This document shows, one piece after another, positions 24,899-33,107 of a DNA stretch of 34,214 bases. The stretch is from Aquaspirillum serpens DSM 68. Lineage in GTDB: Bacteria > Pseudomonadota > Gammaproteobacteria > Burkholderiales > Aquaspirillaceae. Position numbers and translations under genes: made by a program. Positions within the stretch are counted from its first letter, which is position 1. Every line of letters starts with the position of its first letter. The notes beneath the pieces are model-generated. The model worked only from the letters and a program-made list of their open reading frames with translations, made no database searches and had not been told where the DNA came from. Location of the stretch: contig NZ_ATVC01000025.1 of NCBI RefSeq assembly GCF_000420525.1, positions 1 to 34,214 on the forward strand. Direction: 5' to 3'.

Positions 24899-27481
24899 AT
24901 GAGAGCACGTCGTTTATCATCATCAATCCCAGTGATTTCTTTTGAGCTTTGTCCTGCAAAGACTTATCTCCACGCAGAGACAGGAGATGTGCAGCTTGGC
25001 AGATCCGTTTTTAATCATTGTCAAATCGTAGGAGAAGTTGCAAAAGCATTGATGAGTCACTATGCCTTTGCGATTGATTTTCCTGCGGGTTCTCATCTTG
25101 TTGCCGCTTGTCACGATATTGGCAAAGTCAGTCCCTATTTCTACGAAAAGTTAAGACAAGCTTGTCACAAAAATTCCCTTGAAAAATTGCCAGACATCAC
25201 TCCAGAAAAAGAATCCCAGTGGGGTGGCCATGCAGGAGTGAGTCAAATTGCTGCACAGGCAATGGGAGTTAGCCCACTTTTAGCGGAGGTTCTTGGCCAG
25301 CATCATGGCTTTCGACCTGAAGTAGGTAGCTATTCGGCAGAGGCTGAAGTGTTTGGTGGTACCGGCTGGCAGCAGGAAAGAGAAAAGTTAGTTCAAGCCT
25401 TAAAAGAAACACTTAATGCAAATTGGCCAATTGTGTCGGATCCAGTACAAGCACGTTTGCTAGCGGGTCTAACCAGCGTGGCAGACTGGATAGGTTCTGG
25501 CGCTTGGTTTGAAGATCCACAAAAAGATTGGCGGCCTTTCATTCAATCTGCACTAGATGATGTGGGTTTTGTCCCGCCACTTATTCGCCATAATCTTGAT
25601 TTTCATAAAATCTTTGGATTTTCTCCCCGACCATTACAAGAAACGCTTTGTCAGGCAATTAGCAAGCCCGGTGTCTATGTATTAGAAGCACCAATGGGTC
25701 AAGGAAAAACAGAGGCTGCTTTATTTGCTGCGTATCAAATGCTTGTGTCAAAACAGGCAATGGGTATTTATTTTGCTTTGCCGACTCAACTTACCTCTAA
25801 CAAAGTTTATGAGCGTTTTTCCGATTTTCTTGAAAAGATTTTGTTACCAAATTGTCGCCATCGCCGTGGTTTATTGCTTCATGGACAGGCATGGTTATTA
25901 GACACCGAAATGGGTGAGGAAGGTCGGCCCGGTGGTGCATGGTTTAACCAAGCAAAAAGGGGACTATTAGCTCCTTTCGCAGTAGGAACTATCGACCAAG
26001 CGCTGATGGCAGCCATGAATGTCAAACATGGTTTTGTGCGTGCCTTTGGGTTAGCAGGCAAAGTTGTGATTCTAGATGAGGTACATAGCTATGATATGTA
26101 TACAGGAACTATTCTGTCTGAATTAGTGAAATTGCTGCGTCAGCTTAACTGCACTGTCATTGTTTTGAGTGCAACCTTAACTCAGCGTAGGCGAGAGCAA
26201 CTATTAGATACTTCAGTAAAGAACCATGACTACCCATTGGTTTCTGCCTTGGCACATCAAAGTCACCTAGTCGAAATTTCAACAGAACCGCCCGAAAAAC
26301 GAGAAATTAACCTTAAGTTTCTGACAAAAGATGAAGATGCGATAGAAGAAGCTTTATATCGTGCACAACAGGGGCAACAAGTTCTTTGGGTGGAAAATAC
26401 TGTTGCACAAGCACAGCATTTTTATCAAATTCTTGCTGCCCGAGGAAAAGAACTCAATGTTCAATGTGGTCTATTACATTCTCGTTTTACACTCAGTCAT
26501 CGTCAATCTAACGAAAACAAGTGGGTTAACTTGTTTGGTAAAGAGAACTGGCAACAAAGATGTTTACAGGGCCGGATCTTGGTTGGGACTCAGGTTGTTG
26601 AGCAATCATTAGATATTGATGCTGATTTTTTGATCAGTCGTTTTGCTCCAACCGATATGTTGCTACAACGCCTTGGTCGTTTATGGCGACATCAAAACAC
26701 ACCAAGACCAAAGGATGCACGACTAGAGGCATGGTTATTAGCACCAGATTTACAAGCTGCGATTGCCTCTCCCCTACAAGCATTTGCTAGCACTGCTTCT
26801 GTGTATAGCAGCTATGTTTTATGTCGTAGTTTAGAGAGTTGGCAATGTCAATCTTCGATCTGTTTGCCGGATAATATTCGACCACTCTTAGAAGCCACCT
26901 ATTGCGATAGAAATGAATCTGGCGACATGGCACGTTGGCAATATGAACTTGAGCATGGAGTCCAGCGTGGAAACTATCGGCAAATTGGGCGCCAAGACTT
27001 GCAACGGCTGGCGCACGGTACACTGGCGACTGCTGGTAACACGCAATCAGATCATCATTGTGCAACACGATATAGTGAACAAGACAGTATCGACGTCCTG
27101 TTATTAACAGCGATTCGCTATTTACCAGAAACACAACAAACACAGCTGACCTTATTAGATGGGTCTACCTGTTGTTTTCCAACTCAACGTCATCAATGGC
27201 CAGCGGCAAAGTGGCGAAAACTGACCATCCGGCTGATGCGCGAGCTGATTCAACTACGGCCTAGCCTTGCACCCCCTGCCTGCCAAAAAAATCAATTGGA
27301 AAAATTAGGATTTCAACATCTTTTTTACCTTGGAGAGCCACAGTACACAGAATCTTTTTTGCGGATTGGCTTGGTAAATGAATGCAATAAGATTAATATG
27401 CCTTTCGGGCAGACTGGACAAAATAAGTATGACCATACCTACCGTGATGACTTAGGTTATCAGGTACTGAAATCTTCTTGA
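24899..27481 (+). CDS. cas3: type I-E CRISPR helicase/nuclease Cas3
   Basis: Cas3 is recruited by Cascade to a target-bound R-loop, then nicks and degrades the DNA while unwinding it. The 860-residue protein has an N-terminal HD nuclease domain: H40, HD at 72-73 in ACHDIGKVSPYF, H111 in GGHAGVS, HH 135-136, and D196 in SVADW. The superfamily 2 helicase follows, with Walker A APMGQGKT at 264-271, DEVH at 393-396, SAT at 424-426 and motif VI QRLGR at 590-594. A C-terminal accessory domain completes it. All key residues are present, so it looks active. ATG 24899 has AAGG seven bases upstream. It is first in the cas operon, 11 bp before cas8e; I could not find a convincing promoter between the terminator and this start. 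The nuclease and helicase are fused, as in E. coli. Confidence 0.96.
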   Translation: MRARRLSSSIPVISFELCPAKTYLHAETGDVQLGRSVFNHCQIVGEVAKALMSHYAFAIDFPAGSHLVAACHDIGKVSPYFYEKLRQACHKNSLEKLPDITPEKESQWGGHAGVSQIAAQAMGVSPLLAEVLGQHHGFRPEVGSYSAEAEVFGGTGWQQEREKLVQALKETLNANWPIVSDPVQARLLAGLTSVADWIGSGAWFEDPQKDWRPFIQSALDDVGFVPPLIRHNLDFHKIFGFSPRPLQETLCQAISKPGVYVLEAPMGQGKTEAALFAAYQMLVSKQAMGIYFALPTQLTSNKVYERFSDFLEKILLPNCRHRRGLLLHGQAWLLDTEMGEEGRPGGAWFNQAKRGLLAPFAVGTIDQALMAAMNVKHGFVRAFGLAGKVVILDEVHSYDMYTGTILSELVKLLRQLNCTVIVLSATLTQRRREQLLDTSVKNHDYPLVSALAHQSHLVEISTEPPEKREINLKFLTKDEDAIEEALYRAQQGQQVLWVENTVAQAQHFYQILAARGKELNVQCGLLHSRFTLSHRQSNENKWVNLFGKENWQQRCLQGRILVGTQVVEQSLDIDADFLISRFAPTDMLLQRLGRLWRHQNTPRPKDARLEAWLLAPDLQAAIASPLQAFASTASVYSSYVLCRSLESWQCQSSICLPDNIRPLLEATYCDRNESGDMARWQYELEHGVQRGNYRQIGRQDLQRLAHGTLATAGNTQSDHHCATRYSEQDSIDVLLLTAIRYLPETQQTQLTLLDGSTCCFPTQRHQWPAAKWRKLTIRLMRELIQLRPSLAPPACQKNQLEKLGFQHLFYLGEPQYTESFLRIGLVNECNKINMPFGQTGQNKYDHTYRDDLGYQVLKSS

Positions 27482-27491
27482 GAGCGACACA

Positions 27492-28988
27492 ATGCAAAAC
27501 CGCTTTAACCTGATAGATGAACCGTGGCTGCCAATAGCCGACGTGGGCCGAGTAAGTTTAACCGAGTTTTTTACCCATCCAGACTATCGAGCATTAGGGG
27601 GTTCACCCGTACAAAAAATAGCGCTGTTGAAATTACTGCTGGCCTTAGCCCAAGCTGCGGCAACACCACATGATGAGTCAGCATGGCTGGCGATGGATGA
27701 ACAAACATTGGCAGCGCGTTGTTTAACCTATCTTAAACGTTGGCGAGATGCCTTTTTCCTCTATGGTGAAAAACCATTCTTACAAGTTCCGGCAATTCAA
27801 AAGGCAGAGTGCAAAAGTTATGGAACTGCACTTCCCGATGTCTCTACTGGCAACACCACTGTATTGACACAAACCCAGCAGGAAAAACCTTTAGATGACG
27901 CGGATAAAGCGTTGTTATTAGTCGCGCAAATGGGGTTTGCTCTTAGTGGTAAAAAAACAGATAACAGTGTTGTCCTCACCTCTGGCTATCCAAATAAAAC
28001 CAATGCAAAAGGAAAGCCATCTTCTGCCAAATCAGGGCCTTCCGTAGGGTTTATGGGCCTATTGCACAACTTTGTTTTAGGCGAAACACTGTGGCAGACC
28101 CTGCGCCTTAATCTCTTTACTCAACAAGATGTTCAACAAAGTGGTTTGTATCCGGGTGGAGTGGGACGTGCAATATGGGAAGAAATGCCAACTGGGGAAG
28201 ACTGTTCGATTGCACGTATTCATAAAACAACGTTAATGGGACGTTTAGTACCGCTGTCCCGTTTCTGTCTGTTTACTGACAATGGTTTGCACTACAGCGA
28301 AGGAATTGCACATCCAGATTACAAAGTCGGGGGTGTTGATCCCTCAATTGCAGTTGATCGTCGCGCCAAAGAGCCGAAAGTGTTATGGGTCAATCCCTTG
28401 CGTCGTCCTTGGCGAGAACTCACCGCGTTACTCGGTTTTGTTGAGTCTCAGCAAAACACCTTTGATTGTCTGCAGCTACGAGTTGCAGTACGGCATGCCA
28501 AATTAGTCAGTGACTGTTTTGCTATTTGGTCAGGTGGGTTACGTGTCAGCAGTAACGCAGGTGAGCAGTATGTATCTGGAGATGATGATTACGTTGAATC
28601 GGTCTTTTGGCTTTATGCCTCAGAATTAGATGGTGAATGGCTAGCCAATTTGCGTGGTGAAATTGATGTCCTCAATGACTTCTCTAAATTGCTATATGGC
28701 TGTGTAATCAGTTATTACAAAGAACAAAAAGTTGATGGTAAAACCATAGCAGAACAAGCCACGGCCTTGTTTTGGCAATTGTGTGAACGAGAAGCACAAA
28801 CCCTCCTTCATGCTTGTGAGCGCAGCCAAGTGCAACAACGCTTCCAATTACGTCGTCGATTTGCTGACAATCTACACCATATCTTTAATACCCAATGCCC
28901 ACAGCAAACGGCGCGACAACTGGATGCGTGGGCAAAAAGTCGTCCTAATCTTCGTAAATACCTGCATCTACAACAGGAGGCCGCATGA
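27492..28988 (+). CDS. cas8e: Cascade large subunit Cas8e (Cse1/CasA)
   Basis: Cas8e recognises the PAM and bends target DNA, then recruits Cas3. The 498-residue length matches E. coli CasA (502). The N-terminus FNLIDEPWLPI and the following GSPVQKIALLKLLLALAQAA are family hallmarks. The FMGLLHNFVLGETLWQTLRLNL region and the helical C-terminal bundle (about 370-498) also fit. It overlaps cas11 by four bases (ATGA, 28985-28988). The divergence of Cas8e PAM loops between lineages prevents reading the PAM from the protein. Confidence 0.93.
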   Translation: MQNRFNLIDEPWLPIADVGRVSLTEFFTHPDYRALGGSPVQKIALLKLLLALAQAAATPHDESAWLAMDEQTLAARCLTYLKRWRDAFFLYGEKPFLQVPAIQKAECKSYGTALPDVSTGNTTVLTQTQQEKPLDDADKALLLVAQMGFALSGKKTDNSVVLTSGYPNKTNAKGKPSSAKSGPSVGFMGLLHNFVLGETLWQTLRLNLFTQQDVQQSGLYPGGVGRAIWEEMPTGEDCSIARIHKTTLMGRLVPLSRFCLFTDNGLHYSEGIAHPDYKVGGVDPSIAVDRRAKEPKVLWVNPLRRPWRELTALLGFVESQQNTFDCLQLRVAVRHAKLVSDCFAIWSGGLRVSSNAGEQYVSGDDDYVESVFWLYASELDGEWLANLRGEIDVLNDFSKLLYGCVISYYKEQKVDGKTIAEQATALFWQLCEREAQTLLHACERSQVQQRFQLRRRFADNLHHIFNTQCPQQTARQLDAWAKSRPNLRKYLHLQQEAA

Positions 28989-29503
28989 GTGAGAATAAAA
29001 AACCTGATAAGGCACAACAGTTCATCCGCTATGTCCTAGATAACTGTCTGCGAGATAAGGGCTTTGCTGCACGGTTACGGCGTGCTGATAACCCTGCCAC
29101 TGAGTATCAAAGTTGGGAGCTATTAGCCACATTTAACATCCCTATTGAATTCGATCACCCTCGATTACCTTATTTATTGGTGGCTGCTGCGGTTGCTCGT
29201 GCAAAAGCAGATCAAAATGGTTCATGCTCTCTTGGTGCTGCAATCGCGGCGTGTTATGAGGAAGGGGCTAACAGTGATCAGGCTAAAGCAAGATTACGTC
29301 GGTTATTAGCGTGTGATGATACGGCTGAAGTATGTCGGATTCTGCGTGGTGTTCTCTCGCTTATCCAAAGCAAAACGCGCCAGACGCTAGATTATGAGCG
29401 CTTATTAAAACAGTTATTACAGTTTGGGCGAGATAATCAACGGGTTAAAGCGCAATGGGCACAGGAGTTTTACCATAGACCTGTAGAAGAGGAGCAAGTA
29501 TGA
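28985..29503 (+). CDS. cas11: Cascade small subunit Cas11 (Cse2/CasB)
   Basis: Two copies of this helical protein line the inner face of Cascade and stabilise the target and non-target strands. The protein is 172 residues (E. coli CasB is 160), all helical, with the typical start KAQQFIRYVLDNCLRDKGFAARLRRADNPATE and basic C-terminal helices. GGAGG lies four bases before ATG 28985, which overlaps the cas8e stop. Its own stop overlaps the next ATG in another ATGA at 29500-29503. Confidence 0.88.
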   Translation: MSENKKPDKAQQFIRYVLDNCLRDKGFAARLRRADNPATEYQSWELLATFNIPIEFDHPRLPYLLVAAAVARAKADQNGSCSLGAAIAACYEEGANSDQAKARLRRLLACDDTAEVCRILRGVLSLIQSKTRQTLDYERLLKQLLQFGRDNQRVKAQWAQEFYHRPVEEEQV

Positions 29504-30153
29504 GCCAAACCCTGTTTGCTAGCGTATTACGGCTCAATCGACAGGATTGCCACGCATTACGAATAACCGATCCATATTCGTTGCATCGAGTGGTGTATAG
29601 CTTATTTCCTGATATTCGCAGTGAGTTGGATAAACAAACCAGCGAAACCAGTGGTATTCAGTTTGCGGATTTAGGGGGCGATTTTCATGGCCGTGATGTG
29701 CTTTTGTTATCTAATCGCGAGCCAATGGAGAAAGTGGATGGTCAGTATGGCGAAATCCGTACACAGCCACTACCAAACCATTTTTTATCCCATCATCGTT
29801 ATCGTTTTAAGTTAATTGTCAATCCTACTCGCCGAAACAACAGCACTAAAAAATTAGTACCAATTCGTCAGCGTGATGAAATTGCTGCATGGTTTGTTGA
29901 ACGTGCTCAAGCTAATTGGGGATTTATTGTAGAACAAACCCAGTTACAAATTGACCGTGTTGAGGTGTTGCGTTTTCAAGATAAATCGCAGCGCAATGTG
30001 ACGCTTGCTCAAGCGCATTTGCAAGGCACATTACAAGTTGTTTCGCCCGATCTCTTCGCTGCAAGTTTTACCCGTGGGATTGGCCGAGGTAGAGCTTTTG
30101 GTTGTGGCCTATTACAAATTGTCCCTTTGATTGACCCCTCTTGTAACGCCTGA
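29500..30153 (+). CDS. cas6e: CRISPR RNA endonuclease Cas6e (Cse3/CasE)
   Basis: Cas6e cuts pre-crRNA at the base of each repeat hairpin and stays bound to the crRNA 3' end in Cascade. The 217-residue protein has the N-terminal motif DPYSLHRVVYSLFP, whose H29 corresponds to the catalytic His of E. coli CasE (H20). It also has the C-terminal Gly-rich loop GIGRGRAFGCGLLQIVP. GAGGAG precedes ATG 29500. Its place between cas11 and cas7e is unlike E. coli, where casE follows cas5e. The matching RNA substrate is the CCCCAC/GTGGGG hairpin of the array. Confidence 0.93.
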   Translation: MSQTLFASVLRLNRQDCHALRITDPYSLHRVVYSLFPDIRSELDKQTSETSGIQFADLGGDFHGRDVLLLSNREPMEKVDGQYGEIRTQPLPNHFLSHHRYRFKLIVNPTRRNNSTKKLVPIRQRDEIAAWFVERAQANWGFIVEQTQLQIDRVEVLRFQDKSQRNVTLAQAHLQGTLQVVSPDLFAASFTRGIGRGRAFGCGLLQIVPLIDPSCNA

Positions 30154-30168
30154 TAAGGATGTTAAGTC

Positions 30169-31188
30169 ATGCTTAAAAATACCCGTATTGAGTTTCACAT
30201 TTTGCAATCTTTCCCCGTCACTTGCTTAAATCGTGATGATGTTGGCGCCCCTAAAACAGCGATTATTGGCGGTACCACACGTGCACGGGTGAGCTCGCAA
30301 TGTTGGAAGCGTCAGGTACGCTTGGCCATGAAAGACTTTGGTATCAAATTGGGTGTGCGAACCAAAAAAGTTGAGGCGCTATTGCAACAGGCCTTAGTGG
30401 ATGTGGGGGCAGATGAGGTCGCTGCGACTGCATGTGCTCAGAAGATGGCTGAGACATTAAGCGACGATACCTTGCTGTTTTTGAGTGGAACTGAGGCGGC
30501 GGCTTTTGCGGATTATGCGAAGGCATTGGCATTTGATGCCAGCAAAATCAAGGATAAGGATTTAGCAAAGGTTGCAAAGAAAGCATTGAGTTCTGCTGTC
30601 GACGCCCTTGATATTGCGTTATTTGGTCGAATGGTGGCGAAGGCTGCCGAGATGAATGTTGAAGCGGCTGCGAGTTTTTCTCATGCAATTTCAACACATA
30701 AAGTCAGTAATGAAGTTGAGTTTTTCACTGCGTTAGATGATTTGCAAACAGAACCCGGGTCGGCACATATGGGTAGCTTAGAATATAACGCTGCCACTTA
30801 TTATCGTTATATCAGCCTCGATTTAGGGCAACTCGCACAAACGCTAGGTGAGGGACAACTTAAACAAGCGATTGCTGCTTTCACTCAGGCGTTGTTTGTT
30901 GCTGTACCGACTGCACGTCAAACGACACAGTCGGGCGCGTCTCCATGGGAGTTTGCCAAGGTTTTCGTCCGTCGGGGACAACGCTTACAAGTGCCTTTTG
31001 AAACAGCGATTAAAGCGCAAAATGGTGGTTATCTACAGCCTAGTATCGCGGCATTGAAAGATTATTTGGCTAAAAAAGAAAAATTATCTGGTTCTTTGTT
31101 CGGCAAGGTTGCCGATTTTGAATGGGGGGAAGATGAGAATTTTTCGATAGATGATTTAATTGCTGGTCTACAAACTCATGTTGAGTGA
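30169..31188 (+). CDS. cas7e: Cascade backbone subunit Cas7e (Cse4/CasC)
   Basis: Six copies of this RRM-fold protein coat the crRNA spacer to form the Cascade backbone. The 339-residue protein starts with the family block RIEFHILQSFPVTCLNRDDVGAPK and GGTTRARVSSQCWKRQVR. It also has the thumb region and the later YNAATYYRYISLDLGQL and PTARQTTQSGASPWEF motifs. AAGGA lies nine bases before ATG 30169, 15 bp after cas6e. It is slightly shorter than E. coli CasC (363). Confidence 0.94.
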   Translation: MLKNTRIEFHILQSFPVTCLNRDDVGAPKTAIIGGTTRARVSSQCWKRQVRLAMKDFGIKLGVRTKKVEALLQQALVDVGADEVAATACAQKMAETLSDDTLLFLSGTEAAAFADYAKALAFDASKIKDKDLAKVAKKALSSAVDALDIALFGRMVAKAAEMNVEAAASFSHAISTHKVSNEVEFFTALDDLQTEPGSAHMGSLEYNAATYYRYISLDLGQLAQTLGEGQLKQAIAAFTQALFVAVPTARQTTQSGASPWEFAKVFVRRGQRLQVPFETAIKAQNGGYLQPSIAALKDYLAKKEKLSGSLFGKVADFEWGEDENFSIDDLIAGLQTHVE

Positions 31189-31197
31189 GGGTAAAGA

Positions 31198-31923
31198 ATG
31201 AGCAACCCTTATTTGTTGTTATGGCTAGAAGGGCCATTGCAAGCATGGGGACACGATTCGCGTTTTGGTCGTCGTGACAGTTTGCCTTTTCCAACAAAAT
31301 CGGGGGTTTTAGGATTGTTGTGTTGTGCCCTTGGGGCTGGGGGTGAACAGCGTGATTTATTAGCGCAGTTGGCTGATCTAGATATGCAACTTGTGGCATA
31401 TACCCCAAAAAATAACGACGATAAGCCTAGCTTACGTCAACCGTTACTACGTGATTTTCATATGGTGGGTAGTGGTTATGATGATGCGGATCCATGGCAG
31501 AATCTACTGATTCCAAAAACAAGTGACGGTAAAAAAGCGGTAGGAGGAGGGACGAAAATGACCTATCGCTATTATCTTCAAGATATGACTTTTGCCGTGG
31601 TGTTGGAGGTTCCAACAGAGCACGCTGATGCGTTTGCCGAGGCATTGCGTTGCCCTGTATGGGATGTTTACCTTGGCCGCAAAACTTGTGTCCCTACCGA
31701 GTTAGTGTATCAGGGTATTTATGTGGATACGGAACATGCACTGAAATTTGCTGATGAATTAGCTTGTGTGAAAAACCGTGCTCGTAGTTTTTTTGTACGT
31801 CAAGGTGCGCATGATGGCGAAGTCATCACCTTAAACGATGTTCCTTTGCAATTTGGCCAGGACAAGCGCTATCGCGATCGTCAAGTCACAGTATTTTACT
31901 CTGAGGAGGATTCAACATTATGA
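31198..31923 (+). CDS. cas5e: Cascade subunit Cas5e (CasD)
   Basis: Cas5e caps the crRNA 5' handle at the foot of Cascade and contacts Cas8e. The 241-residue protein has the characteristic start LLLWLEGPLQAWGHDSRFGRRDSLPFPTKSGVLGLL, the Gly-rich TYRYYLQDMTFAVVLE strand, and CPVWDVYLGRKTCVPTELVYQG. It lies 9 bp after cas7e and overlaps cas1 by four bases at 31920-31923, so Cascade and adaptation genes are translated together. Confidence 0.94.
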   Translation: MSNPYLLLWLEGPLQAWGHDSRFGRRDSLPFPTKSGVLGLLCCALGAGGEQRDLLAQLADLDMQLVAYTPKNNDDKPSLRQPLLRDFHMVGSGYDDADPWQNLLIPKTSDGKKAVGGGTKMTYRYYLQDMTFAVVLEVPTEHADAFAEALRCPVWDVYLGRKTCVPTELVYQGIYVDTEHALKFADELACVKNRARSFFVRQGAHDGEVITLNDVPLQFGQDKRYRDRQVTVFYSEEDSTL

Positions 31924-32795
31924 GCCAAATCCAGCGCCTGCTAGTGAAGGTGACTCGTGAATCTTTGCCACAAGTAAAAGATAAATATCCATTTCTTTAC
32001 CTAGAACGTGGGCGGCTGGAGGTTGATGATAGTAGTGTGAAATGGTTGGATGCTGATGGGCAAGTGATTCCTTTGCCCATTGCAACGATCAATACATTGC
32101 TACTCGGGCCAGGTACAAGCATCACCCATGAAGCTGTTAAAACAATGGTTGCCGCAAATTGTTCTGTCAGTTGGGTCGGTGAAGATAGTTTGCTGTTTTA
32201 TGCAGCGGGGTTTTTACCCACTGCAGATACGCGTAACCTTAAACAGCAAATTAAGCTTGCTGCCGATGAAGAACTTGCCTTGGGTGTTGCGAAACAACTT
32301 TTTGCACGTCGTTTTCCAGATGCTGATCTGGAGGATAAGACTTTGGCTTCTATGATGGGCATGGAAGGACAACGAGTCAAAAATCTTTACCAAGAGAAAG
32401 CCGAAGAATATCAAGTTGGCTGGAAAGGACGACAGTATGTTCCTGGTAAGTTCGAGTTGGGTGATATCACTAACCAGGTTCTAACTGCTTGTAATGCTGC
32501 CCTCTATGGCATTCTCTGTTCTGTTGTTCATAGCTTAGGCTATTCTCCTCATATTGGTTTTATTCACTCAGGTAGCCCATTGCCTTTTGTTTACGATCTT
32601 GCTGATTTATATAAAGAAAATTTATGTATTGATCTGGCCTTTTCTCTCACTAAAGACATGGCTGGTCGTTACAACAAGCACATTGTTTCTGCTCAATTTA
32701 GAAAACGTGCACTGGACATGGATTTGTTGGATACAGCAGTGTCCGATATAAATTCACTAATGCGAGGAAAACATGGTCATCGTCATCGCAAATGA
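31920..32795 (+). CDS. cas1: CRISPR integrase Cas1 (type I-E)
   Basis: With Cas2, Cas1 captures prespacers and inserts them at the leader end of the array. The 291-residue protein has the metal ligands E149 (in MMGMEGQRVKNLY), H216 (GFIHSG) and D226/D229 (PFVYDLADLYK), spaced exactly as E141, H208, D218 and D221 of E. coli Cas1. GAGGAGG precedes ATG 31920. It overlaps cas2 by 23 bp. The C-terminus is short and basic (RGKHGHRHRK). Confidence 0.96.
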   Translation: MSQIQRLLVKVTRESLPQVKDKYPFLYLERGRLEVDDSSVKWLDADGQVIPLPIATINTLLLGPGTSITHEAVKTMVAANCSVSWVGEDSLLFYAAGFLPTADTRNLKQQIKLAADEELALGVAKQLFARRFPDADLEDKTLASMMGMEGQRVKNLYQEKAEEYQVGWKGRQYVPGKFELGDITNQVLTACNAALYGILCSVVHSLGYSPHIGFIHSGSPLPFVYDLADLYKENLCIDLAFSLTKDMAGRYNKHIVSAQFRKRALDMDLLDTAVSDINSLMRGKHGHRHRK

Positions 32796-33069
32796 ACTGC
32801 CTCCTGCTGTTCGTGGACGTATGAAATTATGGTTCATAGAACCACGGGCAAATGTTTTTGTATCTGGTATTAAAGATTCTGTTGCACAAACCGTGGTTGA
32901 CTATCTGGTAAAACATTGCCCCGTTGAATCTGGTGTAATGATCTATGTTTCGCAGCCTAAACCACCTGGATATCGTATAGTCACGATTGGAACACCAAGA
33001 AAGCCGCAGACCACAATTGATGGATTGCAATTGATAGTAGAAACCCTAAATTCCTCAGAACTACAATAG
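32773..33069 (+). CDS. cas2: CRISPR adaptation protein Cas2 (type I-E)
   Basis: Cas2 forms the central dimer of the Cas1-Cas2 integration complex. The 98-residue protein is of the Cas2e/CasF type: MVIVIANELPPAVRGRMKLWFIEPRANVFVSG. GAGGAA lies a few bases before ATG 32773, which is inside the cas1 3' end (23-bp overlap). The stop TAG is only 38 bp before the first CRISPR repeat, so its last codons probably double as leader or promoter sequence. Confidence 0.95.
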   Translation: MVIVIANELPPAVRGRMKLWFIEPRANVFVSGIKDSVAQTVVDYLVKHCPVESGVMIYVSQPKPPGYRIVTIGTPRKPQTTIDGLQLIVETLNSSELQ

Positions 33070-33079
33070 CTAGTATAAT
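33051..33079 (+). promoter_or_regulatory. candidate pre-crRNA promoter
   Basis: A perfect TATAAT at 33074-33079 sits just after the cas2 stop, with TTCCTC (two to three matches to TTGACA) 17 bases upstream inside the cas2 coding sequence. Transcription would begin near 33086, about 22 bases before the first repeat. The weak -35 keeps this tentative. Confidence 0.45.
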
Positions 33080-33107
33080 AGTAGTATGCTCAGCACAATC
33101 TGTTGCT
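33070..33107 (+). other. CRISPR leader remnant between cas2 and the first repeat
   Basis: Only 38 AT-rich bases separate the cas2 stop from the array. They contain a TATAAT box, but I find no sequence close to the IHF consensus WATCAANNNNTTR on either strand here or in the last 60 bases of cas2. A direct repeat CAATTGAT occurs at 33014-33021 and 33028-33035, in the cas2 end. Repeat orientation and cas2 proximity place the integration end here. Confidence 0.6.

Noticed and set aside
24899-33069. Second copy of the tRNA-Thr 3' end marking an integrated island
   Set aside because: No copy was seen by eye within the window; the far end of the locus is outside it, so the question stays open.
33040-33107. 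IHF binding site in the CRISPR leader
   Set aside because: The closest matches to WATCAANNNNTTR on either strand fail at the TTR part.
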